In this document: piece by piece, positions 28,401 through 41,466 of the stretch
How the letters are laid out: each line of letters opens with the position of its first letter
Position numbering within the stretch: position 1 is the first letter of the stretch
NCBI GenBank assembly: GCA_964035545.1
Contig: OZ037773.1
Span: forward strand, 3,203,751-3,267,750
Direction: 5' to 3'
DNA from: Bugula neritina
Taxonomy: Eukaryota; Bryozoa; Gymnolaemata; Cheilostomatida; Bugulidae
DNA length: 64,000 nt
The notes under the pieces: generated by a model
What the model was told of the DNA's origin: nothing
The model's input: the letters and a program-made list of their open reading frames with translations, nothing else
Database searches by the model: none
Translations under genes and position numbers: made by a program

Positions 28401-30296
28401 TTACTTATTTATACTTATTCATACTTATTCACATCTTAACTTTTTCATATGAATGTTCATAACACTAACACTGTGGTATAATAGCAGCAGTTTGTTCAGT
28501 GTTTCCTCCCTTCCAGTTAGAATGCTCTGTATCTGTACAGGATAAAGTTAGTCCAGTTCTGTCTGTCTCAGTAGGAGTATATTTTCTAGCCACTGTGTTA
28601 CCATTTACTTCTGAATATTAAAACATATCTGTTTTTGCCAAGTTATGATGGTAAAGAACAACAGAGGATCTGTTCCTATGTTTATAAACTTATCAATATT
28701 ACAACACAACCTCATAATTTTTATTATACTCCTATATATAATCCCATTATAGCATTATAATTTGTAAATTGCTAAAAGCAATGCTCTACCATTTACACAA
28801 AATTTTTAAACTTACCAAAGAGTTAAGTCTAAATTTGTAAAAATATAACAACTTTAAAAACGTAACTCTCTTTTTAGAAGAAGTTGACACCTAAAACTCT
28901 AGATTTACAAATAGTTGTTTTAATTTTATAAAATAGAAAGTATGAAAAATAATTACACTCATGTAGTATTATTAGATAATTGTATTTATATGTCACAGTC
29001 ACATACAAACGTAATTTATTTCATATTACATGTAGCAAATATTTTATGATTTTTACTATATGCAAAGGAAAGTAATTAATTTATAGTTTACTAGATAGAA
29101 AGTCATGGAACACATGTTTGAATTTTAATTAATCAAACACTTCTACATACTCACTGTATTCATAGATTGACACAGGATCTGCTCCTGTAGAGTTACAATA
29201 AAAAGTAAACTCTTCTCCTTCTATGATAGTTTCTGGTTTATTGAGTGATATACCAGTTGGAGCCACTGTTGAATAAAATCGCAAATAATAATTTTAATTC
29301 AATGCATACCTCCCAGAAATAAACAGGATATATATTCCAAAATTTAATTTGAGAGTATAGAACTATATAGCAAAAATCAATGCTGAAATTTTTAATTTCA
29401 CCCATGAAATTACACACATTAATTAGCTATGAAAATGTCAAATAAAGCATTATTATAAAATGCTAAGCAGATAGCTTTGTTTAGAACCTATGATAGTAAT
29501 ATACTCGAAAAATATTTATGGTGCATACTAAGTAAATTTTAGGTATGCCATCAACCATCACCATGGCAACAGATGAATAGAAGTTTAATCTGTGTTCTAT
29601 ATAGAGCTCTACTAAAGTTAGTTACAATGAAATAAAAAAAGAACAACCAGTTATATACCATAATAATTTTGAACTTATAGAATAATTTATTTCAAGATAT
29701 TACCTTTGACTTCAATTGAAACTTCTGAGGAAAGAAATTCTCCCACACCTCCTCCTTCAAACCCTCTACAATAGAAATTCCCTTTGAGTGTTGAATCAGT
29801 TATAGTGAGTTGTACAGAAAGAGTGAACCCTTCAGGTTTACCAACTGAGTAACAGTATGCAGCACTGACTCCAGGTCCTTCTATTCCAGGGACAGTAATA
29901 ATATCTGGAGTTGATACACTAATCCATACTGTGTCATCTTCAGCACTTCTACTACATCCACTTCTGTAGATTGTACTGTCTCTATCAGCTTCATATCGTA
30001 ACTGTAAGATTCTCAGATTAGTATAACCAGATGCTTCACATGTGAAAGTTATCTTCTCATCTTTATAGAAATCTGGTGAACTTGTAGTACTGTAGTCTAT
30101 CTCTGTAGATGGCTGTGCTATAAGAAAAATGTATAACATATAAAACTCTAAGATCTCCAATATGTACGTACTTTATAATACTGTGCACCAATATATTTTG
30201 CAGTCCTATTATAGTTGAAGCATATAGAACAATTTTACCTGCGGTGTAGATAGATAAGCAGACCAAACAATACAGGAAGCGGTAGTAGCACATCAT
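25482..30296 (-). CDS. Receptor R4: intact IgSF receptor with doubled V-Ig2 module
   Basis: Exons in transcript order: signal peptide 30,239-30,296 ([19 protein letters not shown]); V 29,704-30,117; Ig2 29,155-29,265 and 28,470-28,610; second V 27,763-28,176; Ig2 27,126-27,236 and 26,659-26,799; Ig3 26,313-26,543; stalk/TM 25,891-26,088; tail 25,482-25,771 with stop. All exons are open, with AG/GT boundaries and phase-1 introns. Some donors are weak (GTTAGT at 28,469 and GTTTTA at 25,890). The product would be a type-I membrane receptor with five Ig domains in the order V-Ig2-V-Ig2-Ig3. No Ig3 or TM exon lies between the modules, unlike R1. The tail has four tyrosine repeats (YTEL, YTEL, YTDM, YTAM), then HNYDSL and TYVNI (YxN, a Grb2-type SH2 motif). 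Confidence 0.85.
25594..25750 (-). repeat. Coding 39-bp minisatellite: four tyrosine motifs in the R4 tail
   Basis: Two YxxL copies and two YxxM copies, the shortest version among the long-ectodomain members. The flanking tail sequence (SRAGT on one side, RMDDHNYDSL on the other) is the same as in R1 and R3, so copy number alone differs. Confidence 0.92.
27385..27450 (-). pseudogene. Relic Ig2 first-half exon in R4 intron
   Basis: The minus strand reads like NLRKSETITEGEKY, matching the Ig2 exon segment [14 protein letters not shown] but losing the cysteine and the frame. The same relic sits at about 21,325-21,380 in R3, so it predates the R3/R4 duplication. Confidence 0.7.
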
Positions 30297-32720
30297 CTCA
30301 CTACAAAATAACATATAGTTTTTTATTGTTTTTATATTTTATAATAATATTTAATTTTCTCTAGAAGCTAAGGTTATTTGTATAACTGATGTGTCTACAA
30401 CGCACCTATGACACGTATATAAATTAAGCTGTGTGAAAATAATATTACGTTATTGGGCTATGTTTTCTGTTTAATCCAATTGCTATAAGATTATAATACA
30501 AGTAGAGTCTAAATTTTTTACTCTCTGAGTAAGTCGCAATACATATAAGTACTTTTGTAACTGAAAATTTCAGAGCAGATTTTACTATCTTAACTAAATT
30601 TTTCATTGAACACCTTGAAAGTCATATGCATAGGTTCTAGCTCTGTGAGGTTTCTCAAAGGTAAACTAATTCTTATAAATATATTCTTTTCCTAGCAGTG
30701 AAGACATGTGCAGTACATACATGAAATGAGTTGTATAGAGAATATAGGGAATATAACTCTTACACCTTCAGTTTATTCCTGCATACATGCATGTAGATTG
30801 ATAAACATTATCAGTAAAACATTTAGGAATTGCCATCAATGCTAAATTCAAGAGTCAACTAAAATTCTTTCTACTATAAATAACTAAAACTTTTAGCATA
30901 TGATAATATATAGCATTATAGCAATAGTTGGGAGCAAGTCCAATATTACCGCTCATGGAACTGTAACTATAACTTGTACAATGTGGTGTGTTATATGTTG
31001 TATATGTATATAGTATGACTTCATTCCACACAAAAAATTTTCCATGTTTTTCATATTGTAATATAGTGAAAAAAATAATATTCAATGAAGAAATCTCAGG
31101 CAGTGCAGTGCTTGGGCTATCTAAACAAAAAACATGTGTAACATTCCTAAAGTAAAAATTTAAGCAATATATGCTAATAACACATGGAATTATTAGCACG
31201 CTGTCATGCAGTCAATTAGCCGCCTTAAAAACTTTGATTACCCTGTGAATACTAACCATGCAAGTCTAATATAAGTTGTATGTATGGTGTTATATACTTG
31301 CATATTTTGTTCCTTAATCTTAACTATCTGCTGCATAAAATAGTATAAAGCTATGGACGTTATAGATATGCTAAAGCAGCACGTGCTTTTAAATAAAGCA
31401 CATGAATTTAAATTTAAATAAAGTATGGTATAGCACTTGTATAGTGTTTAATACTTACATGAATTTGCTAGGTTTGTATTGAGCCATGCAGTAACAGTTG
31501 GCAGTAAAATAGTCAATTTCAAGTGTCCATATAACTAGTCCTCATCAAACTTATTGCAGGCCAATAATAAATCAACATTAATAGTGTCATGGAAAGTTAC
31601 TACTGCATGAATACTTCCTGGTTCCTATAGTAATTCATAATTATAGTTGACAATATAACAGGAACATATAATAGCTCTCATTTTATTAACTGATAGGCTT
31701 CTAGCATTGAATGAGAATAACTTCTTTGTAGATTAATATATCACCAGGTTTTATAATGAAAGTAAAAGTTCATATATTGCTATACATTGTATAAGTAATA
31801 TAGCTATTAGTAGCAGTTGTGAATCATGTTTCCTTTTTGTTACTGCACGAAATCTTCGTAGGCTTTATAATAACATTGTATAGTTGTTGCAAACCCTAGT
31901 TGTTATTTGAATTAAGTGTCCTTATAGTGAAACTAGTATTACACCACATACCACAAGCACCAGTTCATATAACACATAAGCAGAATGCTGTTTCGAGGAT
32001 GTGAACATTTGGAAGTTATCTGTTCACTGATGGGAGCAACAAGTTTTTTAATGTCAGTAAACTAGTTGATATTCTAAGCTATAATATGATAACTCAATAT
32101 ATCTTGTTTATGTGTTGGCTTCTCCTACTCATTAGATTCACTCTTTGTTTAATATATGAAGCAAAACAATATTATGGTAAAAAAAGTGCTCATAATCCTA
32201 TTTATAACAATTAGCTGTTGCATATAAGTCCTCATATAGCTATTTAAATATGATATTATTTAGTTATATTTTATTATTGATATAATATATAATATAACAT
32301 AAATTTATATAGTTTGTACAAGATATCAATATGTTCAACATGTCAATATCTAGTATAATAATATGATATATCATATCAATGTATAATATCAATGTATAAC
32401 ATATATATATAACAAGTATATAACATACCAGGATAATTATCAACTATTCCTACTATAATAGATAGTATTTTATACTCACATTGTTTCTTGTCAATTCAGT
32501 AAAACATATACTAAGAAACAAGATTTATTAACTTTGATTACACTATTATAGTGTCAAGTTGCTAACCTTTAACTTACATCATATAATATTCCAAAGTTGT
32601 CTGTGAAACATAATATCTGCTGCTTGGGGCTATAAAAAAAATTCAATTTTAATGACTTATTTTTAAACACAACCCACACTCCTATACACTTATGTAGTAG
32701 AGTGAAAACTAGTTTTTACT
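30297..32720. other. 5' flank of R4
   Basis: Paralogous to 8,452-10,880 with scattered indels. No supported gene; the promoter presumably lies near the signal exon. Confidence 0.6.
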
Positions 32721-33955
32721 AAAACTAAACAATACACTGCCACAAGACTATCAAAACCGTCCTTAAGGTTCTATTGGCTATAACCAGTGTGTATTGTTTG
32801 TCTATGTTTAGTGAACGATGTACATATTGTGTAGACATACTCAACTTCCTTGTTGCTTGGCTATATAGCTAGTGTTTATGGAATAATACTAAGAACTACT
32901 GTACACTCTGAAAAGATAGATAACTCTAATAACTATGCATATTATAATAGATTCACTGCAAGAAATTAGGGACTTAGTCTGTCTTGGCCTAAAGCTTGTT
33001 AAAGCATTTGCAATATTATTTTTCCTAAATTGATAAATTGTAGAACAAATGATGGTGAGTATTTTTACCTAAGCATGAGATAGCTTATAGTAGTATATAT
33101 TTAATTTAATAGGTATATGCTTAGTTAAAATTTTCTTGGTAAACAATAATGGAAGACAATACAGTAACAACTTGATCCTAGCTTAATAATAAGTATTGTT
33201 AGATTCTGCAGGACTGTTTTAAGAAGCTCTTCTTTAAAACCATTAAGTGTACAGCTAGAAGGTAAAATAACAACAACCTTTAAACAAGTTTAGGCTATAT
33301 TGATGCGAGTATATGTACAAAGACTTTTTCCTTTTCCATGAAGAAGTTTTTTGAGTAAAAAGCACTTTTTTAGACATCACAACAAATTAATGAGCATATT
33401 AAGAGTTAGATGGTAAAGCTACAGGTTATGATAGATATTATCACATATACAGTTATATTAGGTTGTGTAATTAGCAATGTTTATAGATCTAATTAATTTA
33501 AACTATACACGTATAAAGCATGTATATTGCATCACATAATATGACTCGAGAAAATCTAATAAAACATCATCAGCTGTTATATACACTTTTTTGAGTATTT
33601 TTATCTTTTTCTTATAAATTTATTGCATTAATATAGTATTTAGTTTACTTACATATTATAAGCCAATTATTTAATTCACACTTATATTGTAAACATAAAG
33701 TATTACAGGTAAATTTCAATCACTGGCCACTCTACAATCTAGATTCTAGACCTACAATGTTGGTGATTGCCATATACTGACTAGTAATGAGCTATATGAT
33801 TATTATAAATTTAATAAATATATTAATATTAATATTGTGTTACATATATGCAAATAGAATCCACATTTATGTTAAAACATTTTTTAAAGTTAAATGTCAT
33901 TCACTGGTTACTCTAGAGTCTAGACCTACAATGTTGATGATTGTCATATGCCGAC

Positions 33956-33957
<2 letters not shown>
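32721..33957. other. Inter-unit AT-rich DNA
   Basis: Starts with the unit-boundary sequence seen at 60-130 and 10,925-11,000 (CTATTGGCTATAA..., TTGTGTAGACA, CAACTTCCTTGTTGCT). The remainder is matched in reverse orientation at 48,400-49,010. No gene seen. Confidence 0.6.

Positions 33958-34040
<83 letters not shown>
33958..34040. repeat. (TA)n microsatellite
   Basis: About 80 bp of TA in the inter-unit flank, followed by sequence paralogous to 23,945 onward and, inverted, to 48,350 downward. Confidence 0.95.
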
Positions 34041-34043
<3 letters not shown>

Positions 34044-36150
34044 AGAGCAGATATACATACATAGAGTGTATAGAGTAGTAATGGAAAGATTGTCAGATGT
34101 CACTTGGTGTGGAAGTGACTTTATTTGGATGAGTGATATTAAAAACAGTAAATGTAAGTTCAAAATAAAAAAGAAGTACGAGCCTTATATCAGTCATAGC
34201 AAGAGTAAATGGATATATGGATGTGGTGGATAAATTTTTTCAAGAGAAAAAAATATGAGGCAGAGATAAAGTTCACTTAAGTCCTAAATGCAAAAGGTAA
34301 GATACAAAAATTTTGAGATTTGGAACTAAAAAGAGCTTTTATCAAACTAGTGTACTCTATTGATAGGTTTGCTCATGGCATATAGCAGCATAAAGTTTAC
34401 CATATATATAACTTCTAAAAGTTTTATCACTTGACAAACTTTTTTTATAGTTCAGAAACTATCTGATATCTTACAATGAATCAAAGCAGAGATAAAACAA
34501 ATGTTAATAAAGTGTTAGGTATTTAATAAGCTTGAAAAAAGTTCTGTTTAGCCAATGATGTTAAACTTTTGCACGAACAATATACATTTTTGCTTCCTGT
34601 TATTTCTTATTCTAAAAAATGTTTATCTATAACAGAACAAGTTATTGAATTAGTGTAGGAAAATAGAGAAAATCTTGAAATTATAAATGAGTCAAACGCA
34701 AATGGTTACAATCGGACAGAAAAGAAAAATTTTCTCCAAAATTATAAAACTGTTACTGATACTTAGACTTGAAGTTTTAGTTAACTGGATGAAATAAACA
34801 ACGCGTTTGTAGTCTAGCATACATACTGCAACATGAGGGACATCTAATTATGTTTTTACATTTAGATTAATATCTAAAAGCTTGTATAAATATTAATTAG
34901 CTACTAAATTGTAGTCCATTTGAGTGAAAGCTAATTTTTGAATATATGTAAGTAGTAAAATAAATGACCATATTGAGGCATTTATTATAGCATTGTTATA
35001 GCAGTCGAGTTTCGCAATCTATACTGTTGCAATAATGTGGTTTATGACTATAGATGTATTATCTATAACAGATATTTCCAATCTTTTTAGAGTGAGGGCC
35101 ACCAAATTAAAATATTCTGGTGTTGACGGCCACATCGTAAAATTTAGCTTGTGCTGGAGCCCACAGCATCAGTATTTTTTAATTGTTTTCTTGCAACTTC
35201 TTCTGAATCATTATACAATGAAGTCCCAACAGTTACTGCTTGTAAGTCAACTCGAGCTGTGCTCAATTGAGTTGAGAAGAGTAAGTGCATGTGAGTGTAC
35301 ATGTAAGTGTAAGTTTGTTTGGATAGTATAGTCATCCTGGTTCGTTATTTCAGCTGCAGCTCTAGTGAAAGATGTTTCTGACATCAAGAATCAATGTGTA
35401 TTCTGCTTTAGTTTTGTCAGTGGGAAAAGTGAGGAAATTATACAATTTTATTTTCATAATGCCTTAAGAGTTGATGTTGCTCTGTCTGATAACTGAAAAA
35501 AAGTAAAACTCAATGTGCATGTATTCTGTTTTGATTTTGTGAGTGGGACAGTTGAGGAAATTCAATAGAATGTATACAAAGCTGCATCTTAAATAAGCTG
35601 CATTTTTAAAGTGTAGCAAAATTAGAGGAAATATGTAGTTGATTAACTGCTGTAAACATGGGAACAAATTAATCATAAAGCAGTATTATTCATAAGGCCT
35701 TGAGTTGATGTTTCCCTGTCTTACAACTGAGAACAATAGACTTCAGGACTAATTCAGCTGCCAGTGTTAGACGCAATGTAGTTGAATGCTTTGGGTTCAA
35801 GAATGAGTGTTGAATACAAAACTATCACCTGCATGCCTACATTGTAAGTCCATAAAATTATACTAAATTAGTTATATACAAGTGCTACTGGTGAATAATA
35901 GTAGAAATTAGTACAAACAAAGTAAAACTAGATTAAGTTAATATATTGAAAAGGTAAATCTCTCTCAACATCATTATGCTTATACTATTTTGATTTTTTA
36001 AATCAAATAAAATTGGTGTATTATAATATTAATAGGTGAAACTTCTAAGTTGGGACTAATTTTGACATGGTCAATAAACTGATTTTATACCTTTTATTTG
36101 CCTGATATGCTATAATAGAGTGAATTTACACTGTTTTTCATTTAAATAGT
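34041..36150. other. Inter-unit DNA with imperfect local repeats
   Basis: 34,041-34,750 is receptor-unit flank. From about 35,030 the sequence is not shared with other units. It includes two diverged versions of a segment containing CATAATGCCTTAAGAGTTGATGTT and ATAAGGCCTTGAGTTGATGTT (about 35,455 and 35,690), and a twice-repeated GTATTCTG...TTTTG...GTGGG...GAGGAAATT stretch (35,400 and 35,520). No credible gene. Confidence 0.5.
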
Positions 36151-36196
36151 GCAGCTGTTTGTTTTACAAGACTTACTTTTTGTTTTTTTAGAAACT

Positions 36197-37370
36197 TCTA
36201 AAAAAGTACTCTTCCACACCTCCTCTTTCAAATCATCTACAGTAGAACTTTCCTCTGAGTGTTGGGTCAGTTACAGGGAATCGTGCAGAAAGCATAAATT
36301 AGCCTTCAACTTTACCAACTTAATTACAGTCTGCATGATTGACTCCAGGTCCTTCTATTCCAGAGACAGTATTAATATCTGAAGTTAATGAACTAATCCA
36401 AACTGTGTCATCCTCAGCACTTCGAGCACATCCACTTTGATAGACTGTACTGTATCCATCAGCTTCAAATCGTAACTGTAAGCATCTCAGATCAGTATAA
36501 CCAGATGCTTCACATGTGAAAGTTATTTTCTCATCTTTATAGAAATCTGGTGAACTTGTATAGTACTGTAGTCTATCTCTGCAGATAGCAGTGCTATAAT
36601 ATAGACATATTATATAATACTTCAAGCAACACATATAATACTTTTAAAATAGAAACAGTTACTTTTAAAAGTTGACTTTCAACTTCAAACAAAATTGTTA
36701 CAAAGAGAATTTCTCCCACGGTTCCTCCTTCAAATCTTTTACAGTAGAGCTTCCTTCTGAATGTTGAATCAGTTATAGTGAGTTGTACAGAAAGAGTGAA
36801 TCCTTCCGGTCTGCCAACTGAATTACATTCTGCATGACTGACTAGAGGTCCTTCTATTCCAGAGACAGCATTAATGTTTGGAAGTAATAAAGCAACCCAC
36901 ACATTTTCACTTTTACTACTTGAAATACATCCAGTGCTGTAGATTTTGCTGTCTCCATCAGCTTCATATCGTAACCGTAAAGATCTCAGATTAGTATAAC
37001 CAGATGCTTCACATGTGAAAGTTATTTTCTCATCTTTATAGAAATCTGGTGAAGCTGTAGTACTCTAGTCTATCTCTGTAGATGGCTGTGCTAGAAATAT
37101 ATTAATATAATACTTTAATTGTTACACAATCCTTCTAATGCTGTGTACCAATATATGCAGTCAAAATAGTTTGCCTGCATATAGCCTTTAAATTAATGTA
37201 TATCATCACTAGATTGCAAGACATGGTAATGAATGATAAATGATATGAACCAGTTATATAACAAATTCTATTTGATCTATTGATAGATAAGTAGATCAGA
37301 TAAACGTACTGCAAGAATTTTTGCAGTACGTTTATCTGATCTACTTAAGTGGTAGTATCATCATCTCACT
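36197..37370 (-). pseudogene. Receptor relic: two decayed V exons and a destroyed signal exon
   Basis: A V-like exon at about 36,197-36,595 and a second at about 36,650-37,092 are recognisable from their [16 protein letters not shown] and Cys-containing segments. Both carry frame damage. The upstream copy has TAG replacing a sense codon near its start (CTCTAGTCTATC at about 37,062). The signal exon region (about 37,275-37,370) has been turned into a perfect 26-bp palindrome. No Ig2, Ig3, TM or tail exons remain downstream. Confidence 0.83.
37289..37346. repeat. Perfect 26-bp inverted repeat in the relic signal exon
   Basis: Left arm 37,289-37,314, loop GAATTT, right arm 37,321-37,346, no mismatches. 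The left arm corresponds to the normal signal-exon sequence; the right arm is its inverted copy in place of the rest. Confidence 0.95.
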
Positions 37371-39300
37371 GCAATGATATTATAAACAGTTGTATATATT
37401 TTATGCTATAATATATTGTTGTATTTTTGAGTAGAAAGGATAATTTATGTAGATATCATACAATGTAGTATATTTGACTTCCAGAAAAATACAATAGTAC
37501 AGAGAAAATTCACTGTTTATATACAAAATAATACATGGCTTTCTAGTGATAGCCGGTCATAATACAAAATTATAATAGATGCTTCATGGCTATATGGCTA
37601 CATGCTATATAGCTATATGGCTATATGGCTTTATGGTATGATATAATTCTCATAGTCAGGGCTGTAGCAGCATCCGTTGCATATGTAACATATATATAAC
37701 AAATATTTTGTTTTAATGCTAGTTTTTAGTAATTTTAATGATGAATAATCTATTACATGCTATAAGAACGTATATCACACAAAATAATATAATAAACAAA
37801 GTAACATGTTATAATATATATGTTATTAATTGTGCAGCCTTTTTTGCTGTTGCATGATTGCTAAAATTAGAAATCAATTACAATTGTTAACTCTTTTTAT
37901 GCAGTGACATTATAAATTTTCAACTCCTACAATTTTAGATAGACTCCAAAAAGTTAGATGTTAGCTAAGTTTGCATGAATGCAAATTAATTATAATGTTG
38001 TTATGTTGTTGTCATGCATGGAGATGTGTGTGGGATATTAATTTCTTAAAAAAATAACTAAAAGTATCAAATTTGTCCTTAATTTCAAATTTTTTATCAT
38101 TTCTATATAGAAGACATATCATAATGTATATAGAAGACATGATAATATATAAGAAATCATGCCCATAATATATAGAGAAGGCAGTATGATCATATATATG
38201 TTATAAAAGGCAATCTGACCATATGTATAGAAAATGCAATATATGATTGCTCTATTTATAGATAATACACTATTAGTGTTATTTATGCATACAATATGAT
38301 GTTATTATATATAATAGATGGAACAATGTTTTGATCATCTAATATAGAAGACAAGAATATATGATTATATAGGTAAAGCATTAAACCGATTACCCTAGGT
38401 ACTGTAGATACTACAATCCACCAGTGAAGTAAAAATCCAACAGCTTGTATGTAGATTTCTTATGAGAATCGTGAAAGAACATAACTTCTACATTTTGACT
38501 TCATAGGACTTCAGGTTAATTATACACTCTTGTATAATGCAGCACATGTACTACCAGTATATATAGTAGATAAGAAAGCAATTATAACAGATATTCTCTT
38601 GATAATTATGAGACACTCTAAGCATATAAAATATTTTTTAAAACAGCGGTATGTTATATTTATATTATATTTTAATATTACCTATAATGTATCACTGATA
38701 ATAGCTGTATTTGTTATGCATATTGATCTAATATTAGAGTGAATTTTGCACTTGTGGGTTATTCTTTGTTTTAAAAATGAGAACTGCAACAACTGCAACT
38801 TCTTTGATTTCTGTATACAATTATACAAGTTTCAACAGATGTAAAAACATGAATTATATTTTCACACTGCTGTCTGTATAAGTATTGCATCATTCACCCC
38901 ACTACAATAGCAATACTAGAGTTATTATATCCAATGCATGCAGTAACTTGTTTTATTTGTAGACAGTTGCTCATTCATATGAAGTTATTTTCTAGTCTAG
39001 TTATACAAGAATAACCCAAGAAATGTGAGGCTATATAATGTATTCATTACGTGGATGCATGTATAAAAAGAGGTTATATTTTGTATATACTTGGATATTT
39101 CATATAAGTGCTCAATTCCTAGGCAAAATATTAGTAGTATAGCTGTATATAATTAAGGTATAGGCCTGTGTGTGTTTGTTTTAATCATTGAGAACATGCA
39201 TACTAATCAACAATATTTAATAATATTGATAGGAATAACCAAATTTTTTGATCAACTATACTTAGTCACAAATCATTCCCATCTCTCTCTCCAGACTATG
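37371..39300. other. Intergenic AT-rich DNA with short degenerate repeats
   Basis: Contains GGCTATATGGCTA repeats at 37,590-37,640 and a diverged tandem repeat of about 35 bp (TATAGAAGACAT... type) at 38,104-38,250. No supported gene. Confidence 0.5.
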
Positions 39301-39309
39301 GTTTCATGT

Positions 39310-41415
39310 TTACATAGAAGTTGATGTGATTGGTATCTCATAACCATCCTGATTTTCTGACTGGGAGACTCTAATCTGATTCTTACTATGTTTTTGGGAG
39401 TTGTCAATACACTCATAGTTATGGTCTCCAGTTCTAGCGACTGACAACTCCTTATATGTAGAAGGAACGGTGGTAATTGGAGTATGTGGCTTTTTCCCTT
39501 AAAATACATTTATTAATATATTGAGCAATAATAGAATAACAATTGACTAATATTTGTTTTTTACTATATTAGAAACTATTATTAAGCAGTGGTTCTATGT
39601 TAAAGCTAGGTCAAAGTAACACCACATGCAGTATTATATCACCAAAAGAAGAATGTATTTGGCTCTTAATTAGCTAAGAAAACACTAAAATATTATAAAG
39701 TTATAAACTTGTGAGTAATTTGATTGATCATGTTTATACATGCAGTATTACATATTTCAAGTAATAAAGTATCTATGAGTTAGCAGTTGAATCAAATTAT
39801 GTAACTTAAATATAATATGAAATTCTAATACAGGCTGTTGTTATGACTAGAAGCTGCCAATCAAAAACTGCCTGATCGAGCTGTTTGCTGACTCTAATGT
39901 AGTTTACAAAAGTATAGATCTGTGAAGTGTATACGTAGCATAATATTTACCTTTTGACTTTCTTTTGTTATAGATGGCAACTACGGCTATAGTTATCAAC
40001 ACTCCACTCAGAGCACCAACGAATGCTCCTATCACAGCTTCATTACTCAATGGCTTCTTTGTAGATGTAGTGGTAGAAGTTATAGTGGGCAGCAACGTAG
40101 ATATTTTGGCAGCATTATCCCATGTTATATTCCACTTTATGGTAACCGTCTTTGCTAGGAAACATTAAAAAATCAAGTTCTTTTTCAAAGAATATTATTT
40201 TGATAAAACATTCATACAAGCTTTCAAAATAATTATAAGCCAATGTTAGCTGTGATCTAATTATAAGAACATAGAAAACGTAGGTATTACAACTGAGGCA
40301 ATGACTAAAAACACACGATAAATATTTTAAATTTAATTACATACATAAACCATTTTCAGGCGTACATTCAACTGTTTCTGTTACACCATTTGTTTGAGAG
40401 CTCAAAGCCAGCTCATTAGATAATTCTCTCATCAATAATCCATTGTATTTCCAAAAGAAAGCAGAGGGTGGTGGGTTGGCATCTACATATTGGCTACAAT
40501 CTAGTTTAACATCAAAATGTCTAGGATTGAACTTTATCACAATTGGATTTTGAACACCAGGTTTTCTAGCCAGGTCTACAAAATGTAAGCATTGCAGTTT
40601 TAAGGTTAATAAATATATATCAGGAATTTTGCATATAAAATATGAAGATGAATTTGCGTATGAATGTACTGAAAGTAAAAGGTTAATGATACTCACATTG
40701 TGGTTTAATAGTAACAGTTTGTTCAGTGTTTCCTCCTTTCCAGTTAGAATGTTCCGTGTCTGTACAAGATAAAGTTAGTCCAGATCTGTCTGTCTCAGCA
40801 GGAGTATACTGTTCATTCACTGTGTTTCCATTTACTTCTGAATATTAAAATAATACGTTTGTGTGTGTCAAACAATAATATGGAAAAAAATTAAAAAATA
40901 TATATCTGTTTTTTATGTTCTTTATAAACTTTTCAATATTACAACACAATGTGAGTTTAACCTCACAATATTTTTGTTGTAATATGGCAACATTGCTAAG
41001 CGATGTTCTACTGTTTATACGTATTTTTAAATAACTGGATGCATATATCACAGTAGCACACAGACAGAACTTTTTTATAGCACAGCAAGTACGTGCTCTT
41101 TTACAGCGCAACAGAAACCAATTAATTTATAGTGTACTAGATAGAATACCAGAAAGCCTATTTCAAGAAATAATTTAAGTAATTCTATACTCACTGTATT
41201 CATAGACTGACACAGGATCTGCTCCTGTAGAGTTACAGTCAAAAGTAAACTCTTCTCCTTCTATGATAGTTTCTGGTTTATTGAGTGATATACCAGTTGG
41301 AGCCACTGTTGAATAAAAACGCTAGTAATATTTCAGATATTGTGTGTGTGTGTGTGCGTGCGCGTGTGTGCGTGTGCGTGTGCGTGTGCGTGTGCGTGTG
41401 CGTGTGCGTGTGCGT

Positions 41416-41466
<51 letters not shown>

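Noticed and set aside
35035-35331. 98-residue open frame as a gene
   Set aside because: Not shared with other units and contains no domain; part of it overlaps TGTAAGTGTA simple repeats.
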